This document shows positions 1 to 13,046 of a stretch of 64,000 bases of DNA, piece after piece. The stretch comes from Temnopleurus reevesii (lineage: Eukaryota; Echinodermata; Echinoidea; Temnopleuroida; Temnopleuridae): contig BQKZ01000745.1 in NCBI GenBank assembly GCA_036244855.1, positions 1 through 64,000 on the forward strand, read 5' to 3'. A model generated the notes under the pieces. That model did no database searches. It saw only the letters and a program-made list of their open reading frames with translations, and was not told the DNA's origin. The translations under genes and the position numbers were made by a program. Position 1 is the first letter of the stretch, and each line of letters starts with the position of its first letter.

Positions 1-201
1 TAGGAAATACTTTTCACGCGGTCTTTCCTTTCTTTCGGTCGCTGTCACTCCGTTTTATGTCTATTTTTTCTGTTACGATTTTATGAATTTAAATTTGTTA
101 ATGTGTATATATTTGGTCTTGTAGATTGTAAATAAAGTTCCTCGGAAGAGGTTTAAAGAAAAAAAAAATTAAGCATAAGCATATCATCTTGTCAAGTGCA
201 C
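1..201 (-). other. Intron downstream of the last exon in the window
   Basis: AT-rich, with a poly(A) run on the plus strand at 160-168. No FCHO terminal exon, poly(A) site or partial exon copy is seen in these 201 bases. Confidence 0.6.
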
Positions 202-408
202 TGACCACGTAGCTGCAGGCTTCGACTGCATTACCGTTACCCCTCCGTCAACAGGTACTAGCAATGAAACATTGATGAGTGATTTAGGCTTGTCCATTAC
301 CGGAGCATTGTATGCATAATCGATCCTTAGATCCGTGGTTGTAGCATCACACTTCCAATAGCTGCATAGGTGCAGAGGAGGGTTCTTAGACTCTGAATCA
401 GCTTTCAT
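202..408 (-). CDS. FCHO2: FCHO mu-homology-domain exon YWK...PVDGGVT (207 nt; donor tentative)
   Basis: Acceptor TTCTTGTACAG at 409-410. Product begins [20 protein letters not shown], then [20 protein letters not shown], and ends [21 protein letters not shown]. This matches ATYWK-S-STTDLRVDYKYN and [12 protein letters not shown] of the family. The frame reaches a stop at 184-186 if unspliced, so a donor is needed: TCA|GTGCAC (exon end 202, keeps phase 0) or TG|GTCAGT (exon end 206). Neither is strong. The last exon(s), with the YRLSLIKKRF-type end, must lie below position 1. Three partial copies of the 5' half lie upstream (443-558, 600-706, 770-873). Confidence 0.88.
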
Positions 409-2070
409 CTGTACAAGAAGTTTGAAAATAGAATGTTGGAGATAGATCAAGGGTATATTGTATGCATGATTGATTCTCAGATCTGTAGTTGTTGCATCGC
501 TCTTCCAATAGCTGCATAGGTGCAGGGGAGGGTACTTAGGCACCGAGTCTGCTTTCATCTATTAAAGAAAGTTGAAAAGAAGATGTCAGCGACAGATTAC
601 GATGTTGTAAGCGTAATCGATCCTTAGATCTGTAGTTGTTGCATCGCTCTTCCAATAGCTGCATAGGTGCAGGGGAGGGTTCTTAGACTCCGAGTCTGCT
701 TTCATCTGTAAGAAAAACATTTTGATTGGAAATAAAACATCACCTACAAATGTGTTGATTAACAGTGCATTCTATGGATAGTCGATCCTTAGATGTGTTG
801 TTGTGGTTGTATCACCTCCAATGGCTGCATAGATGCACAGTGGATTTTTGGACTCCAGGTATGCTTTCATCTATAAAAGATGTTTGAATATGGTAGAAAA
901 ATTCCTTAGTGCTTTCATAAACCATATTGTTGGCAGGGGATAATAAGATTAGTGTTCTTGATATTGATTTTTTTCTGTTTAAGATAATAATAATAATAAT
1001 AATAATAATAATAGATGCGATTCATAATGCGCCGAATCCATCCTGCTGGATGCTCAAGGTGCAGGAGAGAATATTAGAGGAAAGTTGGAAAGAAAGGTTG
1101 AAGGTAGAAAGGTAGAATAAATGCTGCTTAAGTTGGAGTTATGAGTAAGAGGTATTGGAAAGGTAAGTCTTATGATACTGTTTAAATTTATCGGCAGAAG
1201 TGCAATTTCTGATGATTGGTGGGAGCGTGTTCCAGAGGGTTAGATCCCTGTTTGGTGAGAGCTAAGGCTCTCACAAACAAAATTTTCAAGGTTGGCACAC
1301 CTGACCCAAAAACTTAACTAAGCAAACTAAGCAAAAATTATCAGCAGTACCTGTGGTGCACCCATTTGTTGTTGCTTTGTTTTCAAATATCCCCCAGAGA
1401 TCGAGTAGTAGCCCCATTACAAAACAACAAGTAAGCCCACTCTCCTCCTCCCCGCCCCCTCTCCCCCCCCCCCAAAAAAAATAAAAATATTAACTCCCAT
1501 ACTGGAATGATGTCGCCAAAAAGAGAGCCAATTCTGTGCTGGTTGTTTCTTCAAGCTATATAGAAAAAAACTAAAATAATGCCTCTGGCACCACCTTTCC
1601 CGAAGGAATTATAGTCCCACACCATCTTTGAGATCGGTATAGAACCAAAATTACTGAGGCACACAAGCAAGGATAGAAGTTCTTATGTTTTTGCAGTAGA
1701 AATTGGATTTCTGAATACATCCAATAAAAGATTATCGGGTGACTTGTATATTAAGTGGAAGGGGTTACAGAAATAAGCATGATCATCATAGGATAAAAAT
1801 AAAATTGATTTGATAAGTAAAAGAATTTCTTGCAATGTGCTTACTTGGTATTTCAGGATATCTACATTGAAGTACGACGCCGCAGGATTCTTCTCCACCT
1901 GTCGTCGTAATAATGTAACAAGGTTTGACATGTTGAAGATGTACGCTGTGTTCTCGCTTGTCGTCTGGGGTGCATCACTATGGAAACAAGAGAGTAAACA
2001 AAGTAAAATTAAAATGAGAATGAGTCATTATAAACAAATTGTGAGAAATTTGAACAGAAATTACATGGAA

Positions 2071-2117
<47 letters not shown>

Positions 2118-2127
2118 AATGATGATG

Positions 2128-2163
<36 letters not shown>

Positions 2164-5100
2164 TTAATAATAAAAATATATATAGCATTAAAACATGCCC
2201 TCTCTAGTCACCCATTAAGAGGCGCATGATAATTTATCCAATATTATTACCAGGCCTTAGCATAGATGCCAAGTAGGCGCTTTTGCATTTAAAGGAATAA
2301 ATTCCTGCCGGTACCCATTACCCGGCTATAGCATGGCTACCATTTGGCGCTCACTGCAGTCAAGGAATTTCTTCCTACCGGTACATATTCACCTCACCTG
2401 GGTTGAGTGCAGCACAATGCGGATAAATTTCTTGCTGAAGGAAATGAACGTCATGGGAAGGATTTGAACCTACAACCCTCAGGTTGACAGGCGAGGGTCA
2501 GTACCTATACACCACAACGCCACAACTAAATGGGTTGTTGGGACTAGGCAAATGGGACTCAATTAATAAACTTTTCCCAGGCCATTAGAGAATTTCCAGT
2601 GATTTCTAAAAGAATTTGGGGGAAATGACATGACAACACGACAAGTAATACTTTGGGGGGGGGGGGGTTTCCAAGTTACTTAGAAGAGAGCTGGATTACA
2701 AGGAAAACAAAACCCTTTTCAGAAATCTCTTGATGAAAAATTGAGTAATAGTGGGATCGATAGTGATGACTAAAATAGAAGGGAATTTGTTGTTTGCTAG
2801 GTGAAACAATATGGTTTGCGTATCTAACAAAACATGGGCCATATTGCATAAAAAGTTGCGTTTAAATGCAACTAAGAAAATCAAACATCTAAATACACGC
2901 TCCTGATTGGTTGAAAATTTTTGGTTGGTTTTTTTTTCTGACACTCATTTAAACGCATTCTTGGAGTTAGTTTAGGACCATGAAATAACGTTTTTTTATT
3001 AGAGCGTGTTGCAAACTGGCAATTGATTGCAACTTTCTAGCAACATTCCCGTAGTGCTTGTCAGAATGTCTGATTGGTGAGTGTTTTGGATCTAAATGCA
3101 AATATAACCAGATAAGGGGTAAGAACTTAAAGTATTGAGAAGTATTTTTGGCAGAATGTCTCTGTTTTTTAAAGTCTGAATGGAAAGTAGAGTAAGTAAA
3201 AACTTACACAGAAATGAGTTGTTTGTTCGGCAGAACGTCTAAACGATGTGTGATCTTTACTCTGAAGGTAACCTTCACAAGATAGTTCTTTATAATCGTA
3301 AGTTATCTATTACTATTGTCTAAAGCTGGGAAAGAATATTGCAACTTACACAGAAATGAGTTCTTTGTTTGGCAGAACGTCTAGTCAATGTGTGTTCTTT
3401 ACTCTAAAGGCTAGCATGGCATGATAGGGTTATCATAATTGTAGGTTGTCTACTTATAATAACGACTTTAGCGGGAAAGAGTTTCACGACTTACACAGAA
3501 ATGAGTTGTTTGTTTGGCAGAACGTCTAAGCGATGTGTGTTCTTTACTCTAAAGGCTAGCATGGCATGATAGGGTTATCATAATTGTAGGTTGATAACGA
3601 CTTTAGTGGGAAAGAGTTTCACGACTTACACAGAAATGAATTGTTTGTTTGGCAGAACGTCTAGTCGACGTGTGTTCTTTACTCTAAAGGCAAACATGGC
3701 ATTATGGGGTTATCATATTCTTCAGTTGTCTATAATTAAAAAGGTCTTTAGCGATTTTGCAGGCAATTACAGCGGGAAATAGTTTCAAAACTTACACAGA
3801 AATGAGTAGTTTGTTTGGCAGAACGTCTAAACCAGGGCTGGTCTTAACGATGTGTGTTCTTTATTCTGAAGGCAAGCTTGGCATGATGGAGTTATTATAA
3901 TCATGAGTTGTCTATTCGTAAGAACGTCTCTAGCTAATCTCGGTCTCTTTTGCCAATCTTGGTTTTATTACATTACACATTAAGAGTTTCATTACTTACA
4001 CAGAAATGAGTTGTTTGTTTGGCAGCACGTCTAGTCGATGTGTGTCTTTTACTCTGAAGGCAAGTTTGGCAAGATGGGATTATAATAATATTAAGTTGTA
4101 TATTTTTAATGTCTCTAGCTGGAAAGAGTTTGACAACTTACACAGAAATTAGTTGTTCCGCTGAAAATCTAAACGTTGTGTGCTCTTACTCTGACAGTAA
4201 CCTTGGAAAATGGGATTATTATAATTGTGAGTTGTCTATTTTTAATAAGATCACTTGTTGAAAGTTTCACAACTTACACAGAAATGAGTTGTTTTGTTTG
4301 ACAGAACGTCTAGTCGATGTGTGTCTTTTACTCTGAAGGCAAGCTTGGCCAGAAGAGGTTATTATAATATGGTAATGACATCTCTACCAGGAGAGAATTT
4401 CATTACTTACACAGAAATGAGTTGTTTGTTTGGCAGAACGTCTAGTCGATGTGTGTTCTTTACTCTAAAGGCAAGCATGGCAGGTTGGGGGTTGGAGGTC
4501 AAAGCTTGAATGATGCCTGCGGGAAAGGAAAGCATCAAGTCTCCTGTGATCTTCACCATACATCTGTGGGAAAAAAGACATAATAAGATAAGACACCCTT
4601 TACATGATTATTTGAATACAAATCATACTGTGTTCTATGAAATATCCATAGAAAGCATGTTGGGGGTTAGAGGTCAACACTTGAATGACGCCAGCTGGAA
4701 AGGAAAGCATCAAGTCTCCTGTGATCTTAACCATACATCTGCAGAGAAAGAGAAGAAATAATAATAAGAGAAGAAATAATAATAAGATAAGAAACATTTT
4801 ATTAGGATTATTCGAAAACAAACTATCCAGGTATTTTAAGAAATGGAAGGGGGCTAGAGGTCAACGCTTGAATGATGCCCGCGGGAAAGGAAAGCATCAA
4901 GTCTCCTACACCTGCAGAGAAAGAGGAAGGGAAAATGATAAGATAGGACACATTTTATTATGATTATTGGAACACAAATCATTCTGCGTTTTATGAATTA
5001 ATTATAGAGGGGTGGAAGGAGGGTTAAAGGTCAACGCGTGAATGATGCTGTGATTTGGTGTAAAGCATCCAGTCTAGCATGGTCTTCACCATACACCTGC

Positions 5101-7127
5101 AGAGAAAGAGAAAAAAGCACAAGACAAGAGACATATTATCATCGTTAATGCAACAAAAATCATCATGCATCTTATGAAATATTCAAAGAGTGCAGGTTGG
5201 GGTCAGAGGTCAATGCTTGAATGATGCCAGCGGGAAAGGAAAGCATCGAGTCTCCTGTGATCTTTACCATACATCTGCAGAGAAAGAGAAGTAATAAGAT
5301 AAGACACCCTTTACATGATTATTTGAATACAAATCATACTGTGTTCTATGAAATATCCATATAAAGCATGTTGGGGGTTAGAGGTCAACGCTTGAATGAC
5401 GCCAGCGGGAAAGGAAAGCATCAAGTCTCCTGTGATCTTCACCATACATCTGCAAAGAGAGAGAAAGAGAAACGGATTAGATAAGAAATCCTTTATCATG
5501 GTTATTGGAACAAAATCATCCTGGTGTTTTATGAAATGGAAGGGGGTAGAGGTCAACGCTTGAATGATGCCCGCGGGAAAGGAAAGCATCAAGTCTCCTG
5601 TGATCTTCACCATACATCTGCAAAGAGAGAGAAAGAGAAACGGATTAGATAAGAAATCCTTTATCATGGTTATTGGAACAAAATCATCCTGGTGTTTTAT
5701 GAAATGGAAGGGGGTAGAGGTCAACGCTTGAATGATGCCCGCGGGAAAGGAAAGCATCAAGTCTCCAGTGATTTTAACCATACATCTGCAAAGAGAAATA
5801 AAAAGAGAAAGGAATTAGATAAGACACCCTCTACATGATTATTTGAATACAAATAATACTGTGTTCTCTGAAACATCCATAGAGGGCACGGTGGGGGCTA
5901 GAGGTCAACGCTTGAACGATAAGATAGGATACATTTTATTAAGATTATTGGAATACAAATCATACTGTGTTCTCTGAAATATCCATAGAGGGCACGTTGG
6001 AGGCTAGAGGTCAACGCTTGAATGATACGATAAGAAACATTTTATTATGATTATTGGAATACAAATCATACTGTGTTCTCTGAAATATCCATGGAGGGCA
6101 AGTTGGGGTTAGAGATCAACGCTTGAATGCTGCCCACCGGGAAAGGAAGCATCAGGTCTCGCATGATCTTCACCATACACCTAATATCATAAAACCTTTC
6201 TTCATTAGGCACCCCTCCCCCCTAACTAAAGCTGTCTATCCTTGTTTTCACAATACACCAATGGAAAAGAAAAGAGGAAGGGCATTTCACACACACACAC
6301 ACACACACAAAACTTATAAGGGGACACTCCAAGTCCCATGGCCCTGAAGTTTTTACTCTGGAGCATTGTACTCAAATCCTTACTTACTTTGACTGGTCAT
6401 TTCCTTTGCAGTAGACATTGACGGACTCTGTGAAGGCTGCAGCCATGGGTATTTCGTTCATTGCTAGGGGGAGGGGGCTAGTTTTCCAAAGGCCCTAAAA
6501 GTTTTTTACTCTGTCTACCATGAAACATTGTTATAAAATATTCACTTACTTTGACTGGTCGTTTCCTTTGAAGTAGGCATTAACGGACTCTGTGAAGGCT
6601 GCAGCGATGGGTATAGTATCGTTCATTCCTAGGGTGAGGGGGCTGGGTCCTCTAGAGCCCCCGACGACACCGTGAGAGTTGAAGGGAGAGAGGCCAGAGA
6701 GGGATGAGTTGCTGTCTTGTCGGGGGAGGGCGGGGTTGTCATCACCTGGGGTGGGGGACTGAAAGACAAACTTATTAATAACTTAGATTATCATTTATCT
6801 AATATTTGTGTGTATTGTCGTCTCCACATCATCCTCATCATCATCAACAACATCATTATTGTTTTCATCATCAACTTTATTGTTACATTGTCACTATTCT
6901 CTCAAGAATAATTCACTCCACAACAGCCCCCAACATCATTGCTTCATGGGTACAGTAATTACGTCAGCATGGTGTCTTTCTTGGGTGTCATCAGTTCATT
7001 TGGTTGGGCATCCCGGGTCCTGTTGTCATAGCAGTTGCTACACAGTTCACAGATCGTTTACGCTGCCACAGGTAGCATTATTTTCATTTTTACTACTATC
7101 ATTATCACCATCACTATCATCTTCATC

Positions 7128-7173
<46 letters not shown>

Positions 7174-7223
7174 CCACCACCATCACCAACAACAGCACCA
7201 TCACCAACACCACTACCACCACC

Positions 7224-7258
<35 letters not shown>

Positions 7259-10200
7259 TATCACACTAATCATCATCATCATCACCATTATCAACACCAC
7301 TATCATCATCATAATCATAATCATTACCGCCATCATCATTAGCATCATCATCATCACCATCATAATCACCACCATCATCATCACCACCATCATCATCATA
7401 ATCACAACCACCACCACCAGCACAAACTTCATTTTCATCATCATCATTACCTTCATCATCATCATAAATAGTAACACCATCACCACAACCTTCATCATCA
7501 TCATCATCATCACCTTCATCATCATCATCATCATCTGCATCACCACCACCACCACCACCACCAACAACATCACCGTCAACCATCAATACCACCACCAACA
7601 CCACTATCGCCCACCACCATCATAATCGTAATCACCATCCATCTCCTCTTCAAACCTACCTGCATTCCGCTGCGTGGTCTCGATGGAGGTCTTGCTGGTA
7701 TGTGTGGTTCATAAGAAGATGACGATGCATTAGCTACTGTCGCAAAGGTGCTACCCAGACTGTGCCTCTGCTTTGCCGGCAGCGCTGGGGGTAAGGAGTC
7801 GCTCAGGGTGGTGGGACTCTGAAGCAAATCTACTGGGATTACATGAAGAGGAGATAGAGAGTGAGGGGAGAGAGGGGATGACAGAAAGGGTGTGGGGGAG
7901 AAGAGGGAGGTGAGGGAAGGAGGTGAAAGGGGACAAGGGAGATGGGAAAATGGGGGACGGGGAAGGAGGAGACAGGGAGATAGGAGAGATTGGTTACATT
8001 TTGGAGGAGGCAGAAGAACGAGGGAAGTACATGTAGGGGAAATAGGATGAGAAAGGAAAAATATGGGAAGATAGCCGAAGAGATGGAAAAGTTGGGAAGA
8101 TTGAGTGAAGAGAGATGGGAGAGAGGATAGATCAACAGGGGCGAGGGACAGAAAGAGATGGGACAGAAAGGAAGGGCAATGTGATGAGCGAGAGGGGTAC
8201 AGAGAGTGAAAGACAAAGGAGGAGAGAAAGGGAGCAATGAGACAGGAAAAATAGGTAGGAAGAGGAAAGAAAAGAAAAAAAACCGGAAGAGGTTGGAAAT
8301 AGGATGAAAGAGGGAGGAATGGCAAAGAGACAATAGAGATAGGTAGAGATGGGCAGAGAGAGGGAAGATATGGGAGAGGATGGAGAGATAGACAGATGAG
8401 AGGAAGGGGCACAAGAGGGAAATTGGTCAATGTTGAAGAGACAGATAGGGATGGTTAAAAAAACAGAAGGAAGGGGAGGGAAAACAAAAAGAAAAAATTC
8501 ATAATATCACGAGTTCTTGAAAGCATCTTTCTGTAAAACACAATATCACAATAAATACAACCACTAAGATATCAAATTCTCATGATACGCAAAGAACGTT
8601 TACCAAATTGAGCAAAATGAAAATATTGGTTTAATCTAAATCATGATGCTGAAATGTAAAAGAGGAAAAAAATGAATATGTACAATTAATACGAAAAATA
8701 GCAGAAATGAAAAACATTGGATTACAAAGCACATTTCACAAATCACAAATTAGAAAGAATATAATTTGTATATTAAATGGTCAGTGAAATAAACTTACAG
8801 ACAAATCAAATGTACATTCATGATTATGAAGAGAAGTAAACAATGATACATGTATATCCATAATGATGCATAAATTGAACAACCACTTGGAACTGCATAC
8901 AGTATGACTTGGTGGGTTGTGTTACATAAAGTCATTCATACAAGTACATGAACGCACGACTCCACGAACAGCTCAATCAATGATAAACCCTGATATCAAA
9001 TAGCGCGGCCTGAGAAAGGGTCACCAGTCGTTTGCACAGTCTTACATAGATTTATGCATGGCATTATAAAATACAATCTAGGTTGTGTTTCAGAAAGGTA
9101 CGCAAAACTCTACGAACAACTGGTGACAATTTCCCCTCAATGATAAACCCTGATATCGCATAGCACGTCTGAAAAAAGGTCACCAGTCGTTTGTACAGTC
9201 TTACATAGATCTATACATAGTATTCAATCAACCCGCAACACTCGCCAATTCGCACCCATTTAACGGGCACGTATTCACGAAACAGACGACCATGAATAGC
9301 TAATTAGGCAATGCACCCTTGTGTTCGATCCCTTATTATTCCGTCGCATATATATAAAACCTTTGTAACATGTACATTTTCTAGCAGTTGAAAGTCCAAT
9401 CTTTCTCTGGATTTGATTTTGTTTATGATAAAGTGATATAAATTCATCCTTTATGGCATAACATTATTCACTTCAGAACAGAAACGAACTAAAATATTCA
9501 GGGACGATAAATCCCCTAATTTCTCACTTGACTCTCACCATTATCAGAGAACAATTCACCAATGCATTCTTCTGATGGAAGTGCGCATTCGCCGATTATA
9601 GATTCATTTCATAGGTGTATGTCAAATAACAGGAAAATATTGCGTTTGACGAGGTGGTGACTGTACTACATGTTAGCTGTAGAGGGCCGAGATAAAATGG
9701 AGCAATCATGCTCATTATCCATTGTTATCAAAAAGCACTGCCGGTAGACTGTATTATGAAACACAATCCAGGTTGTCTTTCTGCAAGGTGTGCATGATTC
9801 TACGAACAACTGGTGACAATTTCCCCTCACTCAATGATAACGCCTCCTATTGCAACAGTCGTGTGTACAGTTTTGCATAGATCTATGCATCGCATTATAA
9901 TACACAATCCAGGTTGTGTTACTGCAAGGTGTGCACAATTCTACGAACAACTAGAGACCCTTTCCCTCAATCAAGATTGACCCCTGATGCTGAATCACAC
10001 CTGAGAAAGGGTCACCAGTCGTTTGTAGAGTTGTGCATACCTCTACAAACAGCTTTATGAAACACCACCCTAGTTTGCCAAAGAGCAGGGAAAAGATCTT
10101 AAAAAAGAGCTCTTCTATATAAACGATTATGAGAAGTTGAATGAAATGTAATAGATACACATGTATACATGTAAAATATCTAATTTTCTTAAATTGAATG

Positions 10201-13004
10201 AAACAAATTAATTCAATCTAATGGATTATATTCTGTAAATTCTTATAAGGTAATTTTCTATCACATTTACCATACATGTATATAGGCGTCGGTACTGGTA
10301 TGTTAAAGCTTGTTCCATTTTCTTTTTAAAAAAAATCACTTTTTATTTCTTTTTTCTTACTTTGATTTACTTGATCACCTCTGTTTTGTTCATTTGTTTT
10401 TGTTAATTTGTTTGTTACCTGTGTACTATTCCTCCTCTTTTTATTCACTTAATTTACTGGTTAATAATCTTTTCATAATCAGAATACTGTGCGCTTAGAA
10501 ACATCTGGATTAAGCGCCTAATAAATATTATGTATTAATATTATTAGTAGTATTTATTCTATCTGAATTCTTTTCTTTTCTTTTTGATGAGATAATCACT
10601 TTCTATTAGTGGCCACCAAAATCTATAATTCAAACATTGATAAATGAATAATTCCACGATCAAAAGATGGTTAGCGAAGAATTTTGGCATTCCAAAGATC
10701 AATAAAGATGGTTTCATTTACATTATGTTGATCATAACAGAAGGAAATTTGTTTTAAAATTATTATCTCATGGTGCAGGGCTTCATATTTCTGGAAATAT
10801 CCAAAATTTAAATGACTTGCAGGTCATCATTGTGTTGTTTTTTCAATTTAAGTATTTAACAATTTTCAATGCTAATAGTATTCGATTTAACACTCAATTT
10901 AATTTCTGAAAAAAGAAGAATTAATCTTATTGAAAGAAAAAACTGCGTAACCTACAGGGATACTGTTTGTACATTTGTATATATTACATTTGTTTTGTTT
11001 GCAAAAAGGGCCTCATGGAAGACCACGAAATTGGTGAAATGAGCCACCCTGTATAAATATTAGAAATATATAAATAGATCAAATGACAGACAGCTTTTTC
11101 ATATGTCGAGTGATTTCAACAATTTGCATGTTTCTTGTATTACTAAATATCCCAAAAGCCTGTAAAGCGAGCCCATGAAACACGTTAAACAAAAGGATAT
11201 GTGGTGTTGCTATAAAGTTGCAATCAATTGGAAAGTGCAGTTGGTCAGAAAACGCCAATCAAAACCATCATCAAAAGCGCTCTAAATGTGCAAATGATAA
11301 TAATACATGTTCCAATTTGCAACTGATTTGCTGTTGATTTGCGATCAATGGAACTTTGCATCGATAACCGCTCACATACGTTGTCACACATTGTGATTTT
11401 ATTATGGAATAAAATATCTAATTGAGCTGTCTGACCTACATTCAGAATGATGAAGAAAAAAAAAATTAAAAAAGGGAGGAAATTATACAGGTACTATCAA
11501 GATATCTATGAATATTGAATTAACTGTGCTGCAGATGTTTTATTCCTACATAGCATTAAAAAATGTAAGTAGGTCATATTTTTAATTTTAGCTTTAAGGA
11601 GCACTAAAAAAAGATTTTGAAGCCTAATATTTTAACAACTGAGTTTACGTGCACCATTACATAGGTAAAACGTTCGATATGAAATTTGATATTTTTTAAA
11701 CGAATCCAATGTTATACAATGCCATTTAAGTTAATGAAAAAATGCTACGGTCTATCGTTCATGTGCTACCCTGTATGAATCATATCCCTATAATCACTTG
11801 GACAATAACTCTGAGTGAATGCCTTGCCGGTCACTAAATGAGGATATAACATACACTGTTAGCAGAAGGGAAAACGGGATAAGGACATTTGAAGTAAACA
11901 ACTCCATTCAAGCATTCACAATAGCTTCATGATCACATCCTAGGTGTGACTCTTGTTCAACATTTCTCTGAAGAATAAGAAGGATTGAGATTTCTTTTAT
12001 GTCCATCTAGCTACATGTATGATGCTTGAATGAAGTTGTTTACTTTGGCCTATGCCTTTGTCCCATATGGTCATAGTGATATTAATTAGTGACTGCATTA
12101 TTATGAATAGTGCCTATATTTACATTTCAAGTGTAGAGTACGCCAATTCATTTATCATGGTTACGTAATAAATCAGAATGATTTATAAGTCATTGGGCTA
12201 AGACAATGAGGAATAGCATGCGCACAAAAGCTATTCTGAATAGCTACAAATAATTATAAATTTTGACTATGGTTTGGAACATTGTTATCTCATTTCAAAT
12301 TTTGATCTGTGATTATTTCAGTATTCCTTTTCTTGCTGTAAAAGCTCGTTTTTTGCATAAACGCATCTCAGCAAATTCACTGAATTTAAGAACTACTTGG
12401 GTTGATGTTTTCATGATTTGAAAAATCATTGTACACAAGTCTAAATGGGCACTCTCATGAGTGAACATTTTAGCAAATCCATAGTAGCTAAACTAGAGAA
12501 AATTACAGTATCTGTGATGGTATAAAAAGTAAAGAGCAAACCTTGAACAAAAAACTATAAAATCTAAAAATTATCATTCATAAATATACTAAAGTACACT
12601 GTATATAAACTGTATTGTGTTTTTTGAGGAGTAATAGAGTTGCCCAAATCGTGCATAATTAATAGGACCCAAAAAGTGTTAATGATATATAATAAAATAC
12701 AGACATACTTCACAGTGAAAAAAATTAGAATATAAAGTTTAGAAGTCCTTTATAGAGTTGCAAAACAAATCAAAGGAAGAGAACATATAATAAGATTAAC
12801 ATAGGGAAATAACACCCATGGTAATTATTTCACAACATAAAATCTGAAAAATATAATGAATAAAAATGGAATATTTTCATTATTTTATTTGAATAGCAAA
12901 TAAATGAATTTGACATTTCATGTCCTTATCTTTTAAACATCTAAAAAGAAAAATAAAGGAAAAAGAAGGTCAATGAAAAAATTATGATTAATAGTGTTGT
13001 ATAC

Positions 13005-13046
<42 letters not shown>

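Larger units (their letters stand above)
409..1844 (-). other. Intron with partial exon copies and a SINE-like element
   Basis: 443-873: three partial exon copies (listed separately). 987-1014: (AAT)n, followed by a SINE-like or short TIR repeat (1013-1260) with the ATGCGCCGAATCCATC...CTCAAGGTGC pattern also seen at 58700-58760. 1435-1480: C-rich then A-rich tract. No conserved exon seen in the rest. Confidence 0.6.
4564..6549 (-). other. Intron carrying the 5'-half-exon array
   Basis: From its 5' (high) end: the 3' copy of the previous exon (6404-6471), a (CA)n tract (6291-6309), then the 5'-half array (6180 down to 4652). The intron must be spliced from the donor at 6549, past at least six intact decoy acceptors, to the acceptor at 4564, and the true donor is followed by an identical decoy donor 146 nt further on. 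Confidence 0.7.

Noticed and set aside
184..558. 124-aa single open frame over two copies of the YWK exon
   Set aside because: It reads through an intron between a partial copy and the functional exon; not a gene by itself.
3208..6180. Dscam-like set of mutually exclusive complete exons
   Set aside because: The copies are halves: the 5' ones lack donors and the 3' ones lack the first half of the domain. Whole-exon exchange is not possible; only decoy use or 54-nt inserts are.
7035..7625. 196-aa, 173-aa and 112-aa open frames on both strands
   Set aside because: All are translations of the (ATC)n microsatellite (poly-Ile/Thr, Met/Val, Asp/Gly).
7660..7818. Shorter version of the exon using the TTGCTTCAG acceptor
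   Set aside because: Phase 0 start does not match the one base left by exon 18961-19080.
7576..8430. 284-aa minus-strand open frame
   Set aside because: Only its start-distal 7660-7832 part is a real exon. The rest is the antisense of a purine tract and lies in the intron before the acceptor at 7832.
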